A stretch of 45,848 nucleotides of DNA from Gammaproteobacteria bacterium (GTDB lineage: Bacteria > Pseudomonadota > Gammaproteobacteria > UBA6429), in assembly GCA_003232015.1 (NCBI GenBank), contig QIKU01000073.1, positions 1 through 45,848 of the forward strand, read 5' to 3'. The notes under the pieces are model-generated. The model made no database searches. It was given only the letters and a program-made list of their open reading frames with translations, and was not told where the DNA came from. Shown in pieces: positions 1 through 11,093 of the stretch (positions are counted from its first letter, which is position 1; each line of letters begins with the position of its first letter). A program made the translations under genes and the position numbers.

Positions 1-279
1 CGCCACACCCCGAATCGCCTCTTCACTCGTACACTCCGCCACCACCAGTGGCAGCGCACCTTCACCCTGAATTTGTAGAATGATGCGGCCTTTAAATTTT
101 AATGTTGCAGCAAGCAACACACCCGCCACCAGCATTTGTGCCAGCACATCACGCACCACCGGTGGGTAATGATGGTTTTCGGTAACCGCCTGCCAGCTTT
201 TGTGTAGCTGGGTAAGCTCACCACGAATTGAAATATTTTCAAACAGGAAACGCTGCAGGGTGTCTTTAGAGGTTTTCAT
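1..279 (-). CDS. hslO: Hsp33 redox-regulated chaperone, N-terminal part (partial)
   Basis: The reading frame opens at an ATG at 279 and runs off the left edge, giving about 93 residues beginning MKTSKDTLQRFLFEN. The motifs RFLFEN, IRGEL and ATLKFKGRI-LQIQGEG match the N-terminal domain of Hsp33. Hsp33 is a cytoplasmic holdase that is activated when its C-terminal zinc-binding cysteines are oxidised. Those cysteines lie outside the window, so redox switching cannot be confirmed here. No strong ribosome binding site is visible. The family call is secure from the sequence; function is by family knowledge. Confidence 0.9.
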   Translation of the reverse strand, partial: MKTSKDTLQRFLFENISIRGELTQLHKSWQAVTENHHYPPVVRDVLAQMLVAGVLLAATLKFKGRIILQIQGEGALPLVVAECTSEEAIRGVA

Positions 280-328
280 CTTAAATTATCAGCTTTTTTT
301 CGACCTGGAATAAACCAGGACTTTAATC

Positions 329-844
329 TTATTGCTCATCACTTCGCTGTTCCAACATTGTTTTAGCTCGATCAGTTAAGTCAGAATTTTGTTTTGCTAT
401 TTTTTTAAGTGTTTCGATAGGTAAATTAAGGTTAATAACCGCTTGCTGGCGTACTTCAAGACTGGCATCGTTTAGTAGCTTTTCAAGCAGGTCAGGCGGT
501 GTATAACCACAATGCGCCAGCGACAAGCGAACACTTTCCTCCGGATCAGCGACCAGCGGTTCAAGTGCAGCGCGCGGTGCGCGAAGATTATGCGCCAGCC
601 CTGCCCGAACGTCCGTACTCGGATCACTCGCAAGCTGAATCAGAATATTTGCAGGTGTCGTTTGCCGCCGTGCCACAACCAGCCGAATACGCCAGTCACT
701 GTCATTAGCATAACGCTGTAAATCATCAGGGCTTGTCGAAGGTAATGACGCGGCACGCGCCTTGTCTTCATAACTTTCTTCTGCCACCGCCAGCGGCAAA
801 ACTGTCAAGCTAAAAACTATTACTGATATCACTAACTTCAACAT
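329..844 (-). CDS. Secreted leucine-rich-repeat-variant (LRV/HEAT-like) protein
   Basis: The protein has 171 residues from the start at 844, chosen because GGGAG lies about 7 bases upstream; another in-frame ATG sits at 862 without a better site. Residues 1 to about 21 form a signal peptide ending near LAVAEE, so the protein is probably periplasmic. The rest is helical repeats of roughly 24 residues containing DPSTDVRAGLA, DPEESVRLSLA and DASLEVRQQAV, the LRV/HEAT-like pattern. Such repeats usually act as protein-binding scaffolds; no catalytic motif is visible. It lies between hslO and gatB on the same strand. Function and partner are unknown. Confidence 0.8.
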   Translation of the reverse strand: MLKLVISVIVFSLTVLPLAVAEESYEDKARAASLPSTSPDDLQRYANDSDWRIRLVVARRQTTPANILIQLASDPSTDVRAGLAHNLRAPRAALEPLVADPEESVRLSLAHCGYTPPDLLEKLLNDASLEVRQQAVINLNLPIETLKKIAKQNSDLTDRAKTMLEQRSDEQ

Positions 845-925
845 TGCATTTCTCCCAAACATTAAATGCCCATTCCATTAAGCATTCATTTGCTAACAAT
901 AATAACTGTTTGTATGAAAGCTACT

Positions 926-2356
926 TTAACTCAGTTTCTTCTTTAGTAACTGGTTAATTTGCCCCGGGTTCGCCTTACCCTGAGTTTGTTTCATAATTTG
1001 CCCGACAAAAAAGCCCATTAATTTTTCCTTACCGGCTTTAAATTGTTCAACCTGATTTGGGTTATCGGCAATCACTTTATCCACCATCGCTTCTAATGCG
1101 CCAGTATCACTGATTTGCTTTAAACCTTTGCTTTCGATAATACTGTCGGCATCGTTGCCATCATTCCACATGGCATCAAACACTTCCTTGGCAATTTTGC
1201 CTGAGATGGTATTGTCTTTAATTCGCACTAATAAACCTGCAAACTCGCTGGCGCTAACCGGCGATGACTTAATCGTTAAGTTTTCTTTATTTAAGCGTGC
1301 CGTTAATTCACCCATTACCCAGTTTGCTGCTAACTTACTGTCGTTTGTTTCTTTTGTTACTATTTCAAAATAATCAGCGAGTTCAAGGCTGGTTGTTAAA
1401 TTCGTGGCATCTTCTGCATTTAATTTGTATTCGCTTATAAAGCGAGCTTTTTTTGCATCAGGTAATTCGGGTAAAGTAGCGCGAATTGCCTCAATTTCTT
1501 CGTCCGTGACAACGATCGGTAATAAATCTGGATCGGGGAAATACCGGTAATCCATTGCATCTTCTTTAGAACGCATGGAACGAGTTTCATTTTTGTTTGA
1601 ATCGTACAAACGGGTTTCCTGTACCACCGTGCCCCCGTTTTCAAGAATATCGATTTGACGCTCTATTTCAACATTAATCGCACGCTCTACAAAACGGAAC
1701 GAATTAATATTTTTTAACTCGGCACGGGTACCCAATTCTTTCTGCCCTGCTGGGCGCATGGAAACATTTGCATCACAACGGAAAGAGCCTTCCTGCATAT
1801 TGCCGTCACAGATGCCAATATAAGTCACAATAGAATGGATCTTGCGCATATAGGCAACTGCTTCTTCAGTGGAACGCATGTCGGGTTCAGACACAATTTC
1901 GATTAACGGTGTGCCAGCACGGTTTAAATCAATGCCAGTAGCGCCACTAAAGTCTTCATGTAAACTTTTACCGGCATCTTCTTCTAAATGCGCGCGGGTG
2001 ACACCAATCGTTTTAGTTGAGCCATCGTGTAATTCAATATCCACTGAACCTAAACCCACAATCGGCAGAGCCAGCTGGGTAGTTTGATAGCCTTTAGGTA
2101 AATCCGGGTAAAAATAATTTTTACGATCAAACACCGAGCGTTTACCAATATCAGCATCAATCGCCGTACCAAATTTTATCGCCATGTTAAGCGCCTGTTT
2201 ATTCATAACAGGTAACACACCCGGCAAACCTAAATCCACTTCATTCGCTTGAGTATTGGGTTCTGCACCAAACGCCGTTGATGAACCCGAAAAGATTTTA
2301 CTCTTTGTAGCGAGTTGCGCGTGAATTTCTAAACCGATTACAACTTCCCATTGCAT
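926..2356 (-). CDS. gatB: Aspartyl/glutamyl-tRNA amidotransferase subunit B
   Basis: This 476-residue protein opens with the family signature [13 protein letters not shown] and carries the conserved [10 protein letters not shown] block, followed by the C-terminal YqeY-like tail domain (roughly residues 330-476). GatB is the kinase-like subunit that phosphorylates misacylated Glu-tRNA(Gln) or Asp-tRNA(Asn), which then receive ammonia from GatA. It is the last gene of a gatC-gatA-gatB run on the minus strand, 25 bases after gatA, as expected for an operon. Length matches the family. The enzyme acts in the cytoplasm in translation. Confidence 0.97.
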   Translation of the reverse strand: MQWEVVIGLEIHAQLATKSKIFSGSSTAFGAEPNTQANEVDLGLPGVLPVMNKQALNMAIKFGTAIDADIGKRSVFDRKNYFYPDLPKGYQTTQLALPIVGLGSVDIELHDGSTKTIGVTRAHLEEDAGKSLHEDFSGATGIDLNRAGTPLIEIVSEPDMRSTEEAVAYMRKIHSIVTYIGICDGNMQEGSFRCDANVSMRPAGQKELGTRAELKNINSFRFVERAINVEIERQIDILENGGTVVQETRLYDSNKNETRSMRSKEDAMDYRYFPDPDLLPIVVTDEEIEAIRATLPELPDAKKARFISEYKLNAEDATNLTTSLELADYFEIVTKETNDSKLAANWVMGELTARLNKENLTIKSSPVSASEFAGLLVRIKDNTISGKIAKEVFDAMWNDGNDADSIIESKGLKQISDTGALEAMVDKVIADNPNQVEQFKAGKEKLMGFFVGQIMKQTQGKANPGQINQLLKKKLS

Positions 2357-2381
2357 AACTTTTACCTTAAATTTATATCTC

Positions 2382-3836
2382 TTACTTAAACGCTTCTGGC
2401 ATTTGCTGATGCCAATCCGTTACCTGCTGATATTGATGCGCCACGTTCAATAATCTTGCTTCTGCAAAATACGGTGCAATTATTTGCAGCCCAACCGGCA
2501 GTTCATTTACAAAACCACAAGGCACGGACATACCAGGCAACCCCGCCAGATTCACCGCAATCGTATAAATGTCTGAGTAGTACATCGAGATAGGATCATC
2601 ATTTTTCTCTCCCACTTTAAAAGCCGGTGTCGGCGTGGTTGGGCTCATAATCACGTCCACATCTTTAAATGCTTCAGTAAAATCGTTGGCAATTAAGCGA
2701 CGAATTTTTTGCGCCTTTAAATAATAAGCATCGTAATAACCGGATGACAGTGCATACGCACCGACCAGAATCCGGCGTTTGACTTCATCACCAAAACCTT
2801 CGCCTCGGCTGCGTTTGTATAAATCTTCCAGGTCTTTTGGGTCTTCACAGCGATGGCCAAACCGTACGCCATCAAAGCGAGATAAATTCGATGAACATTC
2901 TGCCGGTGCCACAATGTAGTAAGCCGGTACGGATAAATGGGTGTTCGGTAAACTGATTTCAACAAACTCGGCACCGAGTTTTTTGTACTCATTAATGGCC
3001 GCGTCGATACGTTTGCCAACATCGGCATCAAGCACATCCGCAAAATATTCTTTTGGCAAACCCACTTTTAAACCCTTTATGTTCTGATTCAAACTGGCAG
3101 CATAATCTGGTACTGGCTCATGCATACTGGTTGAATCCCGCATATCCATACCAGCCATAACACCTAACATTAATGCCGCATCTTCGGCTGTTTGGGTTAA
3201 AGTACCGGCCTGATCCAGACTGGACGCAAAAGCAATCATGCCATAACGCGATACCCGACCATACGACGGTTTTAAACCGGTTAAGTTACACAATGCCGCC
3301 GGCTGGCGAATCGAGCCACCGGTATCAGTACCGGTTGATGCCGGAGCCAATCGTGCTGCCACCGCAGCGGCCGAACCACCGGACGAACCACCGGGGACAT
3401 AGTCTGTATTCCAGGGGTTTTTAACCGCCCCGTAAAAACTGGTTTCGTTGGATGAGCCCATTGCAAATTCATCCATATTGGTTTTACCTAACATGACACT
3501 GCCAACATTATTAAACGATTCGATAACAGTGGCATTATACGGCGCAATAAAATTATCCAGCATTTTTGAACCGCACGTTGTTTTTACACCATCAGTACAA
3601 AAAATATCTTTTTGCGCAAAAGGAATACCGGTTAAATCATGGCTGTTGCCCGCCGCAATGCGTTTATCTGCCTGCTTCGCCTGAACCAACGCCAGCTCTT
3701 CAACCACCGTGACATAGCTATTTAAGCTTTTATCAAACGTTTTTATCCTATTTATATAGTGCTGTGTTAGTTCAACACTGGAAAACTCGCCTGCTTTTAA
3801 GCCCGCAACCAGTTGTGCAATTGTTTTTGTGTGCAT
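2382..3836 (-). CDS. gatA: Glutamyl-tRNA(Gln) amidotransferase subunit A
   Basis: The 484-residue protein is an amidase-signature enzyme. The Ser-cisSer-Lys triad is visible as K76 (IPFAQKD), S151 (GGSSGGSA) and S175 ([10 protein letters not shown]), with the same spacing as characterised GatA. It hydrolyses glutamine and passes ammonia to GatB for transamidation of mischarged tRNA. It sits between gatC (16 bases upstream) and gatB (25 bases downstream), consistent with one transcript. Full length and intact. Confidence 0.97.
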   Translation of the reverse strand: MHTKTIAQLVAGLKAGEFSSVELTQHYINRIKTFDKSLNSYVTVVEELALVQAKQADKRIAAGNSHDLTGIPFAQKDIFCTDGVKTTCGSKMLDNFIAPYNATVIESFNNVGSVMLGKTNMDEFAMGSSNETSFYGAVKNPWNTDYVPGGSSGGSAAAVAARLAPASTGTDTGGSIRQPAALCNLTGLKPSYGRVSRYGMIAFASSLDQAGTLTQTAEDAALMLGVMAGMDMRDSTSMHEPVPDYAASLNQNIKGLKVGLPKEYFADVLDADVGKRIDAAINEYKKLGAEFVEISLPNTHLSVPAYYIVAPAECSSNLSRFDGVRFGHRCEDPKDLEDLYKRSRGEGFGDEVKRRILVGAYALSSGYYDAYYLKAQKIRRLIANDFTEAFKDVDVIMSPTTPTPAFKVGEKNDDPISMYYSDIYTIAVNLAGLPGMSVPCGFVNELPVGLQIIAPYFAEARLLNVAHQYQQVTDWHQQMPEAFK

Positions 3837-3852
3837 ATTCTCTTACTTCGGT

Positions 3853-4134
3853 TTATTCAATAACTTGAGGAACAAGATACAGGCCATCTTCCACTTGGGG
3901 AGCCATTGCCTGAAAATGCTCGCGCTGGTTCGTTGCTGTGACTTCATCTTCCCGCAATCGCTGAACAGCATCCGTTGGATGAGCCATCGGCTCCACATTA
4001 TCGGTATCAACGGTATTCATTTGTTCAACCAATGCCAGGATATTGGTCAGATTGGTGACATACTCGGGAATGTCCTTTTCGTTAATACCCAGACGCGCTA
4101 AATGCGCAATTTGTTCGACAGTTTTATTATCCAA
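3853..4134 (-). CDS. gatC: Aspartyl/glutamyl-tRNA amidotransferase subunit C
   Basis: A 93-residue protein with the GatC pattern: [12 protein letters not shown] near the N-terminus, [15 protein letters not shown] in the middle and a LVPQVIE end. GatC wraps around GatA and stabilises the GatCAB complex. It is the first gene of the gatCAB operon and is divergent from mreB. The roughly 245-base region to mreB must hold both promoters, but no convincing core promoter stands out. Confidence 0.95.
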   Translation of the reverse strand: MDNKTVEQIAHLARLGINEKDIPEYVTNLTNILALVEQMNTVDTDNVEPMAHPTDAVQRLREDEVTATNQREHFQAMAPQVEDGLYLVPQVIE

Positions 4135-4374
4135 AGCAATCTCTCCAGAACTGATAAGTCCATGTACGGCAATGCGACAAAAACAGCGGGATTTTACACT
4201 TTATGCTATTCGTATTATGCTGCATCTAAATCACGCGATTATACGCTGAATTCACGTTATTTGTGATAGATTAGACAAAAAAGTGGTAACTTAGCATTGT
4301 TACACGCTTGCCCAGAGCCCCGTCAATTGATTAAAGTACGGGCGCTATTTATCGATAACTACTATAAAAGATGA

Positions 4375-5427
<1,053 letters not shown>

Positions 5428-5450
5428 ACACTAACGCTTAGAATAATAAG

Positions 5451-5482
5451 GGTCTAAAACTGAATTGCTTTAGACCTTTTTT
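5451..5482 (+). terminator. Rho-independent terminator between mreB and mreC
   Basis: A perfect 8-bp stem, GGTCTAAA (5451-5458) with TTTAGACC (5469-5476), encloses a 10-base loop and is followed by six T residues. It lies 23 bases after the mreB stop. It should end or attenuate the mreB transcript before mreC. Confidence 0.85.
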
Positions 5483-5595
5483 ATTGCTGAAATAGAAATA
5501 ATCTCAATAAAATCATTTTGTTAAGACGATGATAATTGAATATTAGCCTGTTACAATAGCCAGTCCTTCTAAAATAATATTTCAGGAGAAGTCTC

Positions 5596-6477
5596 GTTAA
5601 ACTACTCTTCGGCCAGGGCACCCCAATATCCGCACGCTTGTTTGCCTTAACAATCGTTTCGGTTGTTTTAATGTCGCTCGATCACCGTACCGATTACGTT
5701 AATAATATTCGTTCCGGCCTGTCACTGGTTATTTATCCACTGCGCTATGTAATGGATCTTCCCTCCAACATTTTTGGTTGGGGGCAAACAACCTTTGTCA
5801 GCCGTGGCACATTACAAAAACAAAATGAAACCTTACGTACCCAGAATAATATTCTACGAGCACAATTACAAAAATCCATTTTTATCGAAGCCGAAAATAT
5901 CCGCCTGCGAAATTTATTAAAGTCATCAAAGCGTGTTGGTGAACGTATTTTAATTGCCGAACTACTCTCCGTGAACCTGGACCCTTATCGACAACAAGTG
6001 GTGATTAATAAAGGTTTAAGCGAACGCGATATTTTTATGGGGCAGCCGATACTGGATGCTAATGGTATTATGGGGCAAATCGTACATGTTAATCTACTAA
6101 CAAGCACCGCGATGTTAATCACCGACCCAAGCCATGCTCTACCCGTGCAGTCATTACGCAATGGCATTCGCGCTATTGCGGTTGGCAAAGGTGCCAGCGG
6201 TTTACTTGAACTTATTAATCTCCCCAATAATACCGATATTAAAGTGGGTGACAAACTGGTGACTTCCGGAATGGGTTGTGTTTTTCCCGCCGGCTATCCG
6301 GCGGCTGAAGTCATCGAAATAAACATTAATCCAAGCCTGCCCTTCGCGCAGGTTGTTGCGCGCCCGACAGCAAAGCTGGATCGCAGCAGCGAAGTTTTGC
6401 TGGTATGGATATCGGATGAGTCAAGAAAAAAAATAAGCATCGCCTGTGTCGATAATAATGAGGAGCAGAAAAAATGA
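5596..6477 (+). CDS. mreC: Rod shape-determining protein MreC (non-canonical start)
   Basis: MreC is a bitopic inner-membrane protein that links MreB to the periplasmic PBP2/RodA machinery. The open frame reads KLLFGQGTPISARLF then a membrane helix (ALTIVSVVLMSL), a coiled coil (about residues 65-105) and the beta-barrel periplasmic domain. Homology starts at 5596, where the codon is GTT. AGGAG at 5584-5588 lies 7 bases upstream, and an in-frame stop is at 5575. The first canonical start, TTG at 5638, would remove the cytoplasmic tail and the beginning of the helix and has no ribosome binding site. The stop overlaps the mreD start (ATGA). About 293 residues from 5596. Confidence 0.9.
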   Translation, partial: VKLLFGQGTPISARLFALTIVSVVLMSLDHRTDYVNNIRSGLSLVIYPLRYVMDLPSNIFGWGQTTFVSRGTLQKQNETLRTQNNILRAQLQKSIFIEAENIRLRNLLKSSKRVGERILIAELLSVNLDPYRQQVVINKGLSERDIFMGQPILDANGIMGQIVHVNLLTSTAMLITDPSHALPVQSLRNGIRAIAVGKGASGLLELINLPNNTDIKVGDKLVTSGMGCVFPAGYPAAEVIEININPSLPFAQVVARPTAKLDRSSEVLLVWISDESRKKISIACVDNNEEQKK

Positions 6478-6962
6478 ATCTTCTCAAAAAACAGGGAGGC
6501 AGAACTGTAACACTTACAATAATCATTGCGCTGTTGCTATCACAACTCCCATTACCATCGGTTATTGCAGCATTTCAGCCTGAATGGGTTATTCTTGTTT
6601 TAATTTACTGGGCAATGGCGCTACCTGAACGCGTTGGGGTTGGCATTGCCTGGTTTATCGGCTTACTCGTTGATGTGTTGCGTGATACCCTGCTGGGGCA
6701 ATATGCTTTAGCTTTTGCTTTAACTGTTTTTATTGTTTTACGATTATATCAACGCATCCGCAATTTCCCTTTAAGACAGCAAATGATTAGCATTTTTATT
6801 TTGATGCTCATCCACAGTGCGCTTGTTGTCTGGATTAAAGCACTCTCAGGAACACCAGTTGGTATTTCGATGGTCATCACACCAGCAGTATTATCGGCAC
6901 TTTTCTGGCCACTAGTGTATTTTATTTTACGTAATGTACGACGTACGTATCATATTAACTGA
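6474..6962 (+). CDS. mreD: Rod shape-determining protein MreD
   Basis: A 162-residue, highly hydrophobic protein with about five predicted membrane segments and the family motifs PEWVILVLIYWAMALPERVG and FIGLLVDVLRDTLLGQ. MreD is an inner-membrane component of the Rod complex. Its ATG overlaps the mreC stop by four bases, indicating translational coupling, and mrdA begins 5 bases after it. Length is typical of the family. Confidence 0.93.
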   Translation: MNLLKKQGGRTVTLTIIIALLLSQLPLPSVIAAFQPEWVILVLIYWAMALPERVGVGIAWFIGLLVDVLRDTLLGQYALAFALTVFIVLRLYQRIRNFPLRQQMISIFILMLIHSALVVWIKALSGTPVGISMVITPAVLSALFWPLVYFILRNVRRTYHIN

Positions 6963-6967
6963 ACAAT

Positions 6968-8833
6968 ATGGCGCAATTTGATTCCCTGGTAATAAAAGAT
7001 CACCTTCGCGATGAACGGGTTTTTAACAGCCGTCTTGTTGTGGCAACCGTATTTTCTATTTTTCTTGTTTTGTTGCTTATTACGCGCCTTATCTACTTAC
7101 AAATTATTAACCAACAGCACTACACAACATTATCAGAAAATAATCGTGTCAGCATTAAACCTATTCAACCTATCCGGGGTTTAATTTATGACCGCAATGG
7201 TGTGTTACTCGCAGAAAACATCCCAAGTTTTACCCTAACCTTAGTACCCGAACATATACAGGATATTCCTGTTGTTATTAAAAAATTGCAAAAAATAATC
7301 ACCATTACTCCCTCCGATATAAAACGCTTTAATAAAAAATTAAAACGCAAGCGTCGTTTTGAGGGGGTTACCTTACGCTATCGACTTAATAACGATGAAG
7401 TTGCGCGTTTATCAGTAAAACAATTTGCTTTACCCGGTGTTGAAATACGTGCCGAACTTTCACGTCATTACCCCATCGGGAAACTAACCGCACATGCCCT
7501 TGGCTACGTTAGTAGCATTAGCGAAAGAGAATTACAGAAAGTTGACGCGTCTAACTACAGCGGTACCAGCCAGATAGGTAAAATTGGCATTGAGAAAAAA
7601 TATGAAACGCTACTTCATGGGAAAATTGGTTTACAGAAAGTTGAAACCAATGCCAGCGGCCGCATTCTGCGCGTGCTTGATCGCGAGTTACCGGTGCCCG
7701 GTAAAAATCTTTATTTAAATATTGATATCCGTTTACACGCTATCGCTGCGCAAGCCTTTGAAGGCCACACTGGTGCGCTGGTCGCTATCGACCCCAATAA
7801 TGGCAGTGTGCTGGCACTGACCAGCTTTCCCAGTTTTGACCCTAATTTATTTGTAAATGGTATTGATATAGAAAGTTATTCCCGTTTAAAAAAATCGCCC
7901 GACCAGCCACTATTTAACCGGGCAATACGGGGGCGTTACCCGCCAGGCTCTACCATTAAACCTTTTATCGGGCTTGCTGGCCTGGAACTTGAAACAATAA
8001 AAGCCAGAGACAATCTTAATTGCATCGGCTATTACACACTTAAAAATGATGACCATCGCTATCGCGACTGGAAAAAGAAAGGCCACAAAGAAACCGATTT
8101 AACCAAAGCCATCGTTGAATCCTGTGATGTTTATTTTTATGATCTTGCACTTAATCTTGGCATTGATAAAATGTATTCATACCTGTCACTGTTTGGCTTT
8201 GGCAAAAAAACCGGCCTGGATTTATACGGTGAATCAGCGGCTTTACTTCCTTCACGCGAATGGAAAAGACGTACACGGCGCCTGCCCTGGTTCCCCGGCG
8301 AAACTCTAATTACAGGTATTGGCCAGGGCTTTATGCTAACAACCCCGTTACAGTTAGCATCAGCAACAGCCGCACTCGCACTTAATGGGCAGCGCCAACG
8401 ACCACAAATGATTTATGCCATAGAAGATCCTAAAATCCAGATTCTCAATGTTAAGCCACCTAAATCTTTTGAAAGTATACCAGTGCTTGATCAGCGCAAT
8501 TGGGATACGATTCATCAATCAATGAAAGATGTTGTGCACAGCCTGCATGGAACAGCCCGCAGTATCAATCGTAATTTAAAGTATAAAATGGCCGGTAAAA
8601 CAGGCACAGCACAAGTCCAGAGCATAAAACAAGGTGAAGAATACGATGAAGAAAAGGTTCAAAAAAAGTTCCGTGACCATGCCCTGTTTATTGCCTATGC
8701 ACCCGCTGATGCACCTAAGATAGCACTCGCACTTATTGTTGAAAATGGTGGGCATGGTGGCTCGGTTGCCGCACCCATTGCCCGTAAAGTTATCGATGAT
8801 TATTTAGCACGGATAAAAAAAGATGATTCTTGA
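6968..8833 (+). CDS. mrdA: Penicillin-binding protein 2 (elongation transpeptidase)
   Basis: The 621-residue class B penicillin-binding protein has one N-terminal membrane helix (about residues 25-47), the dimerisation domain with RGLIYDRNGVLLAEN, and a transpeptidase domain. The active-site SxxK is S328-TIK, followed by SCD (VESCDVYFYD) and KTGTAQV. It cross-links peptidoglycan during lateral growth together with RodA. Its 3' end overlaps rodA by 11 bases, so the two are translationally coupled. Intact and of normal length. Confidence 0.97.
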   Translation: MAQFDSLVIKDHLRDERVFNSRLVVATVFSIFLVLLLITRLIYLQIINQQHYTTLSENNRVSIKPIQPIRGLIYDRNGVLLAENIPSFTLTLVPEHIQDIPVVIKKLQKIITITPSDIKRFNKKLKRKRRFEGVTLRYRLNNDEVARLSVKQFALPGVEIRAELSRHYPIGKLTAHALGYVSSISERELQKVDASNYSGTSQIGKIGIEKKYETLLHGKIGLQKVETNASGRILRVLDRELPVPGKNLYLNIDIRLHAIAAQAFEGHTGALVAIDPNNGSVLALTSFPSFDPNLFVNGIDIESYSRLKKSPDQPLFNRAIRGRYPPGSTIKPFIGLAGLELETIKARDNLNCIGYYTLKNDDHRYRDWKKKGHKETDLTKAIVESCDVYFYDLALNLGIDKMYSYLSLFGFGKKTGLDLYGESAALLPSREWKRRTRRLPWFPGETLITGIGQGFMLTTPLQLASATAALALNGQRQRPQMIYAIEDPKIQILNVKPPKSFESIPVLDQRNWDTIHQSMKDVVHSLHGTARSINRNLKYKMAGKTGTAQVQSIKQGEEYDEEKVQKKFRDHALFIAYAPADAPKIALALIVENGGHGGSVAAPIARKVIDDYLARIKKDDS

Positions 8834-9959
8834 TCAACAACAAAGCCTGTCTACCAGCAACACGTTTATCCGTAAGAAATGGTCTCACCGGTTGCACATT
8901 GATATCCCGCTGTTTATTGCTCTGTTACTATTATTAACTTTGGGCTTGTTTATTCTCTACAGCGCAACCGGCCAGAACATGGCCATTATTTATCGACAGC
9001 TCACCCATATAGCTATTGCCATTGTTCTTATGCTGGCCATTGCGCAGCTTCGCCCGCAAACCATCCAGTTCTGGTCTCCCTGGTTATTTATAGCCGGTGT
9101 TATTCTACTGATCATTGTGCTTGTTGTTGGTGACATAGGCAAAGGCGCACAGCGCTGGCTCGATCTTGGTTTTTTCCGCTTCCAGCCTTCAGAAATTTTG
9201 AAACTGGCACTACCCATGATGCTTGCCTGGTATATTTCAGAGTTCAGCCTGCCGCCAACCGCTAAACGCATTCTGATCGCCGTCTTTATGCTGGCCGTTC
9301 CCACCTTGCTCGTTGCTAAACAACCTGATCTTGGCACCGCATTATTGATAGCCAGTGCCGGTTTTTTTGTTTTACTGCTAGCGGGCTTAAGCTGGAAAAG
9401 TATTATTGGCGTCGCGATCCTTATTGTCGCCAGTGCCCCGCTAATATGGGGTTATGTTTTGCATGACTATCAGCGTAGCCGGATTTTAACCTTACTCAAC
9501 CCCGGCAATGATCCACTCGGCAGCGGCTACCACATTATACAATCAACCATTGCCATTGGTTCAGGCGGTATCTATGGCAAGGGCTGGCTAAACGGAACCC
9601 AGTCTCACCTGGACTTCCTGCCTGAGCGCTCCACCGATTTTATTTTTGCCGTTTTCAGTGAAGAATTTGGCTTTTTAGGTTATCTGGTTTTACTCATACT
9701 CTATTTATATATCATTGGCCGAGGCCTGGTTATTGCCAGCCAGGCACAAGACACCTTTAGCCGCTTATTGGCGGGGAGTTTAACCCTGACATTTTTTGTT
9801 TATATTTTTGTGAATATTGGGATGGTCTCTGGTATCCTTCCGGTAGTGGGCGTACCGTTACCATTGATCAGTTACGGAGGAACATCTATCGTTACCTTAA
9901 TGATGGCCTTTGGAATATTGATGTCGATACAAACACACCGTCGACTTATTGGAAATTAA
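8823..9959 (+). CDS. rodA: Peptidoglycan glycosyltransferase RodA (SEDS family)
   Basis: A 378-residue polytopic membrane protein of the SEDS family, with around ten hydrophobic segments. The conserved segment LDFLPERSTDFIFAVFSEEFG includes the acidic region needed for lipid II polymerisation in RodA, and the C-terminal GVPLPLISYGGTS is the classical signature. It polymerises glycan strands and partners with PBP2, encoded just upstream with an 11-base overlap. The next gene, mltB, follows after 27 bases on the same strand. Confidence 0.97.
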   Translation: MILDQQQSLSTSNTFIRKKWSHRLHIDIPLFIALLLLLTLGLFILYSATGQNMAIIYRQLTHIAIAIVLMLAIAQLRPQTIQFWSPWLFIAGVILLIIVLVVGDIGKGAQRWLDLGFFRFQPSEILKLALPMMLAWYISEFSLPPTAKRILIAVFMLAVPTLLVAKQPDLGTALLIASAGFFVLLLAGLSWKSIIGVAILIVASAPLIWGYVLHDYQRSRILTLLNPGNDPLGSGYHIIQSTIAIGSGGIYGKGWLNGTQSHLDFLPERSTDFIFAVFSEEFGFLGYLVLLILYLYIIGRGLVIASQAQDTFSRLLAGSLTLTFFVYIFVNIGMVSGILPVVGVPLPLISYGGTSIVTLMMAFGILMSIQTHRRLIGN

Positions 9960-9986
9960 AAACATATCAGGACGTAGTTTATTATT

Positions 9987-11015
9987 ATGAAGTTGCTTAC
10001 CAAATCCGGTTTTCGTTACAGTATTTATTTTATCACTGTCTGTCTAAGTTTTTTTGCTTTAGCTACAGGGCATACAAAAAACCTCAGTCCACGGCAATTT
10101 GATAATAAAGAAGCCATTAACCAGTTTATCCAGAAAATGGTACAAAAATATACGTTCAAGCAAATCGAGCTTGAAGAACTTTTCCAGAAAGCAAAATTAC
10201 ACCCAGGCATTATTGAAGCTATATCTCGCCCGGCAGAGGCTAAACCCTGGTATGACTACCGCCCAATCTTTGTCACCCAGTCCCGCATCAACGGTGGTGT
10301 TAAATTCTGGACAAAGTATAAGGCCATATTAGAGCAGGCGAGCAATATGTACGGTGTTCCCGAGGAAATTATAACCAGTATTATTGGTGTTGAAACACGC
10401 TATGGGCGACATACCGGGCGCTACCCTATTCTGGACTCTCTCTCTACCCTCGCCTTTGCTTACCCACCTCGCAGTAAGTTTTTCAAAAGTGAACTAGAGC
10501 AGTACCTGTTAATGACTCGCGAAGAACAACTCGATCCACTCGCATTAAAAGGCTCTTACGCTGGCGCAATGGGAATGCCACAATTTATATCGAGCAGCTT
10601 CCGGCGTTATGCTGTTGATTTTGACAAATCAGGCCAACGAAATTTATGGGAAAGCCCAGGCGATGCCATCGGTAGCGTTGCAAACTATTTCAAAGAACAT
10701 CGCTGGCGCAACGGCGAACCCATTGCCTCAAAAGTAAAAGTTCATGGTGAACGATACCGGCTGTTGTTGTCTAAAGGTATCAAGCCCAATAAAACACAGC
10801 AGGAATTATTAGATAATGGCGTTGTCTTACCCGATGGTTTACCCGCTAATCTTAAAGGGCGACTTCTTGCACTTGAAACTAAAAACGGTTTCGAATACTG
10901 GGTTGTGTGGCATAATTTTTATGTTATCTCCCGTTATAACCACAGTGCACTTTACTCAATGGCGGTATTTCAGCTGAGTGAAAAGATCTATGCCATGTAT
11001 AATGAAAAAGATTAA
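9987..11015 (+). CDS. mltB: Lytic murein transglycosylase B
   Basis: A 342-residue protein with an N-terminal hydrophobic signal sequence (about residues 10-28). The catalytic glutamate is E136 in IGVETRYG, followed by the lysozyme-like fold motifs LDSLSTLAF and GAMGMPQFIPSS-like (here GAMGMPQFISSSF). It cleaves the MurNAc-GlcNAc bond to give 1,6-anhydro products in the periplasm. No lipobox cysteine is present, so this copy is probably soluble or anchored by an uncleaved signal rather than a lipoprotein. Its position between rodA and rlpA is common in gammaproteobacteria. Confidence 0.94.
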   Translation: MKLLTKSGFRYSIYFITVCLSFFALATGHTKNLSPRQFDNKEAINQFIQKMVQKYTFKQIELEELFQKAKLHPGIIEAISRPAEAKPWYDYRPIFVTQSRINGGVKFWTKYKAILEQASNMYGVPEEIITSIIGVETRYGRHTGRYPILDSLSTLAFAYPPRSKFFKSELEQYLLMTREEQLDPLALKGSYAGAMGMPQFISSSFRRYAVDFDKSGQRNLWESPGDAIGSVANYFKEHRWRNGEPIASKVKVHGERYRLLLSKGIKPNKTQQELLDNGVVLPDGLPANLKGRLLALETKNGFEYWVVWHNFYVISRYNHSALYSMAVFQLSEKIYAMYNEKD

Positions 11016-11032
11016 ATCCTTTCAGTTTTTAA

Positions 11033-11081
11033 ATCAATTATATATCGCCAACGGTTTTGTGCCCGCCGCAAGCGGACGGGG
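11033..11081. repeat. Dispersed intergenic repeat with REP-like hairpin
   Basis: The 22 bases at 11033-11054 recur with one mismatch at 32170-32191. They are followed by a CCGC-AA-GCGG hairpin (11066-11075) inside GCCGCAAGCGGACGGGG, which recurs at 15887-15903 with one change. This is a non-coding repeat between mltB and rlpA; no associated gene is present. Confidence 0.6.
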
Positions 11082-11093
11082 AATCTAGATTTA

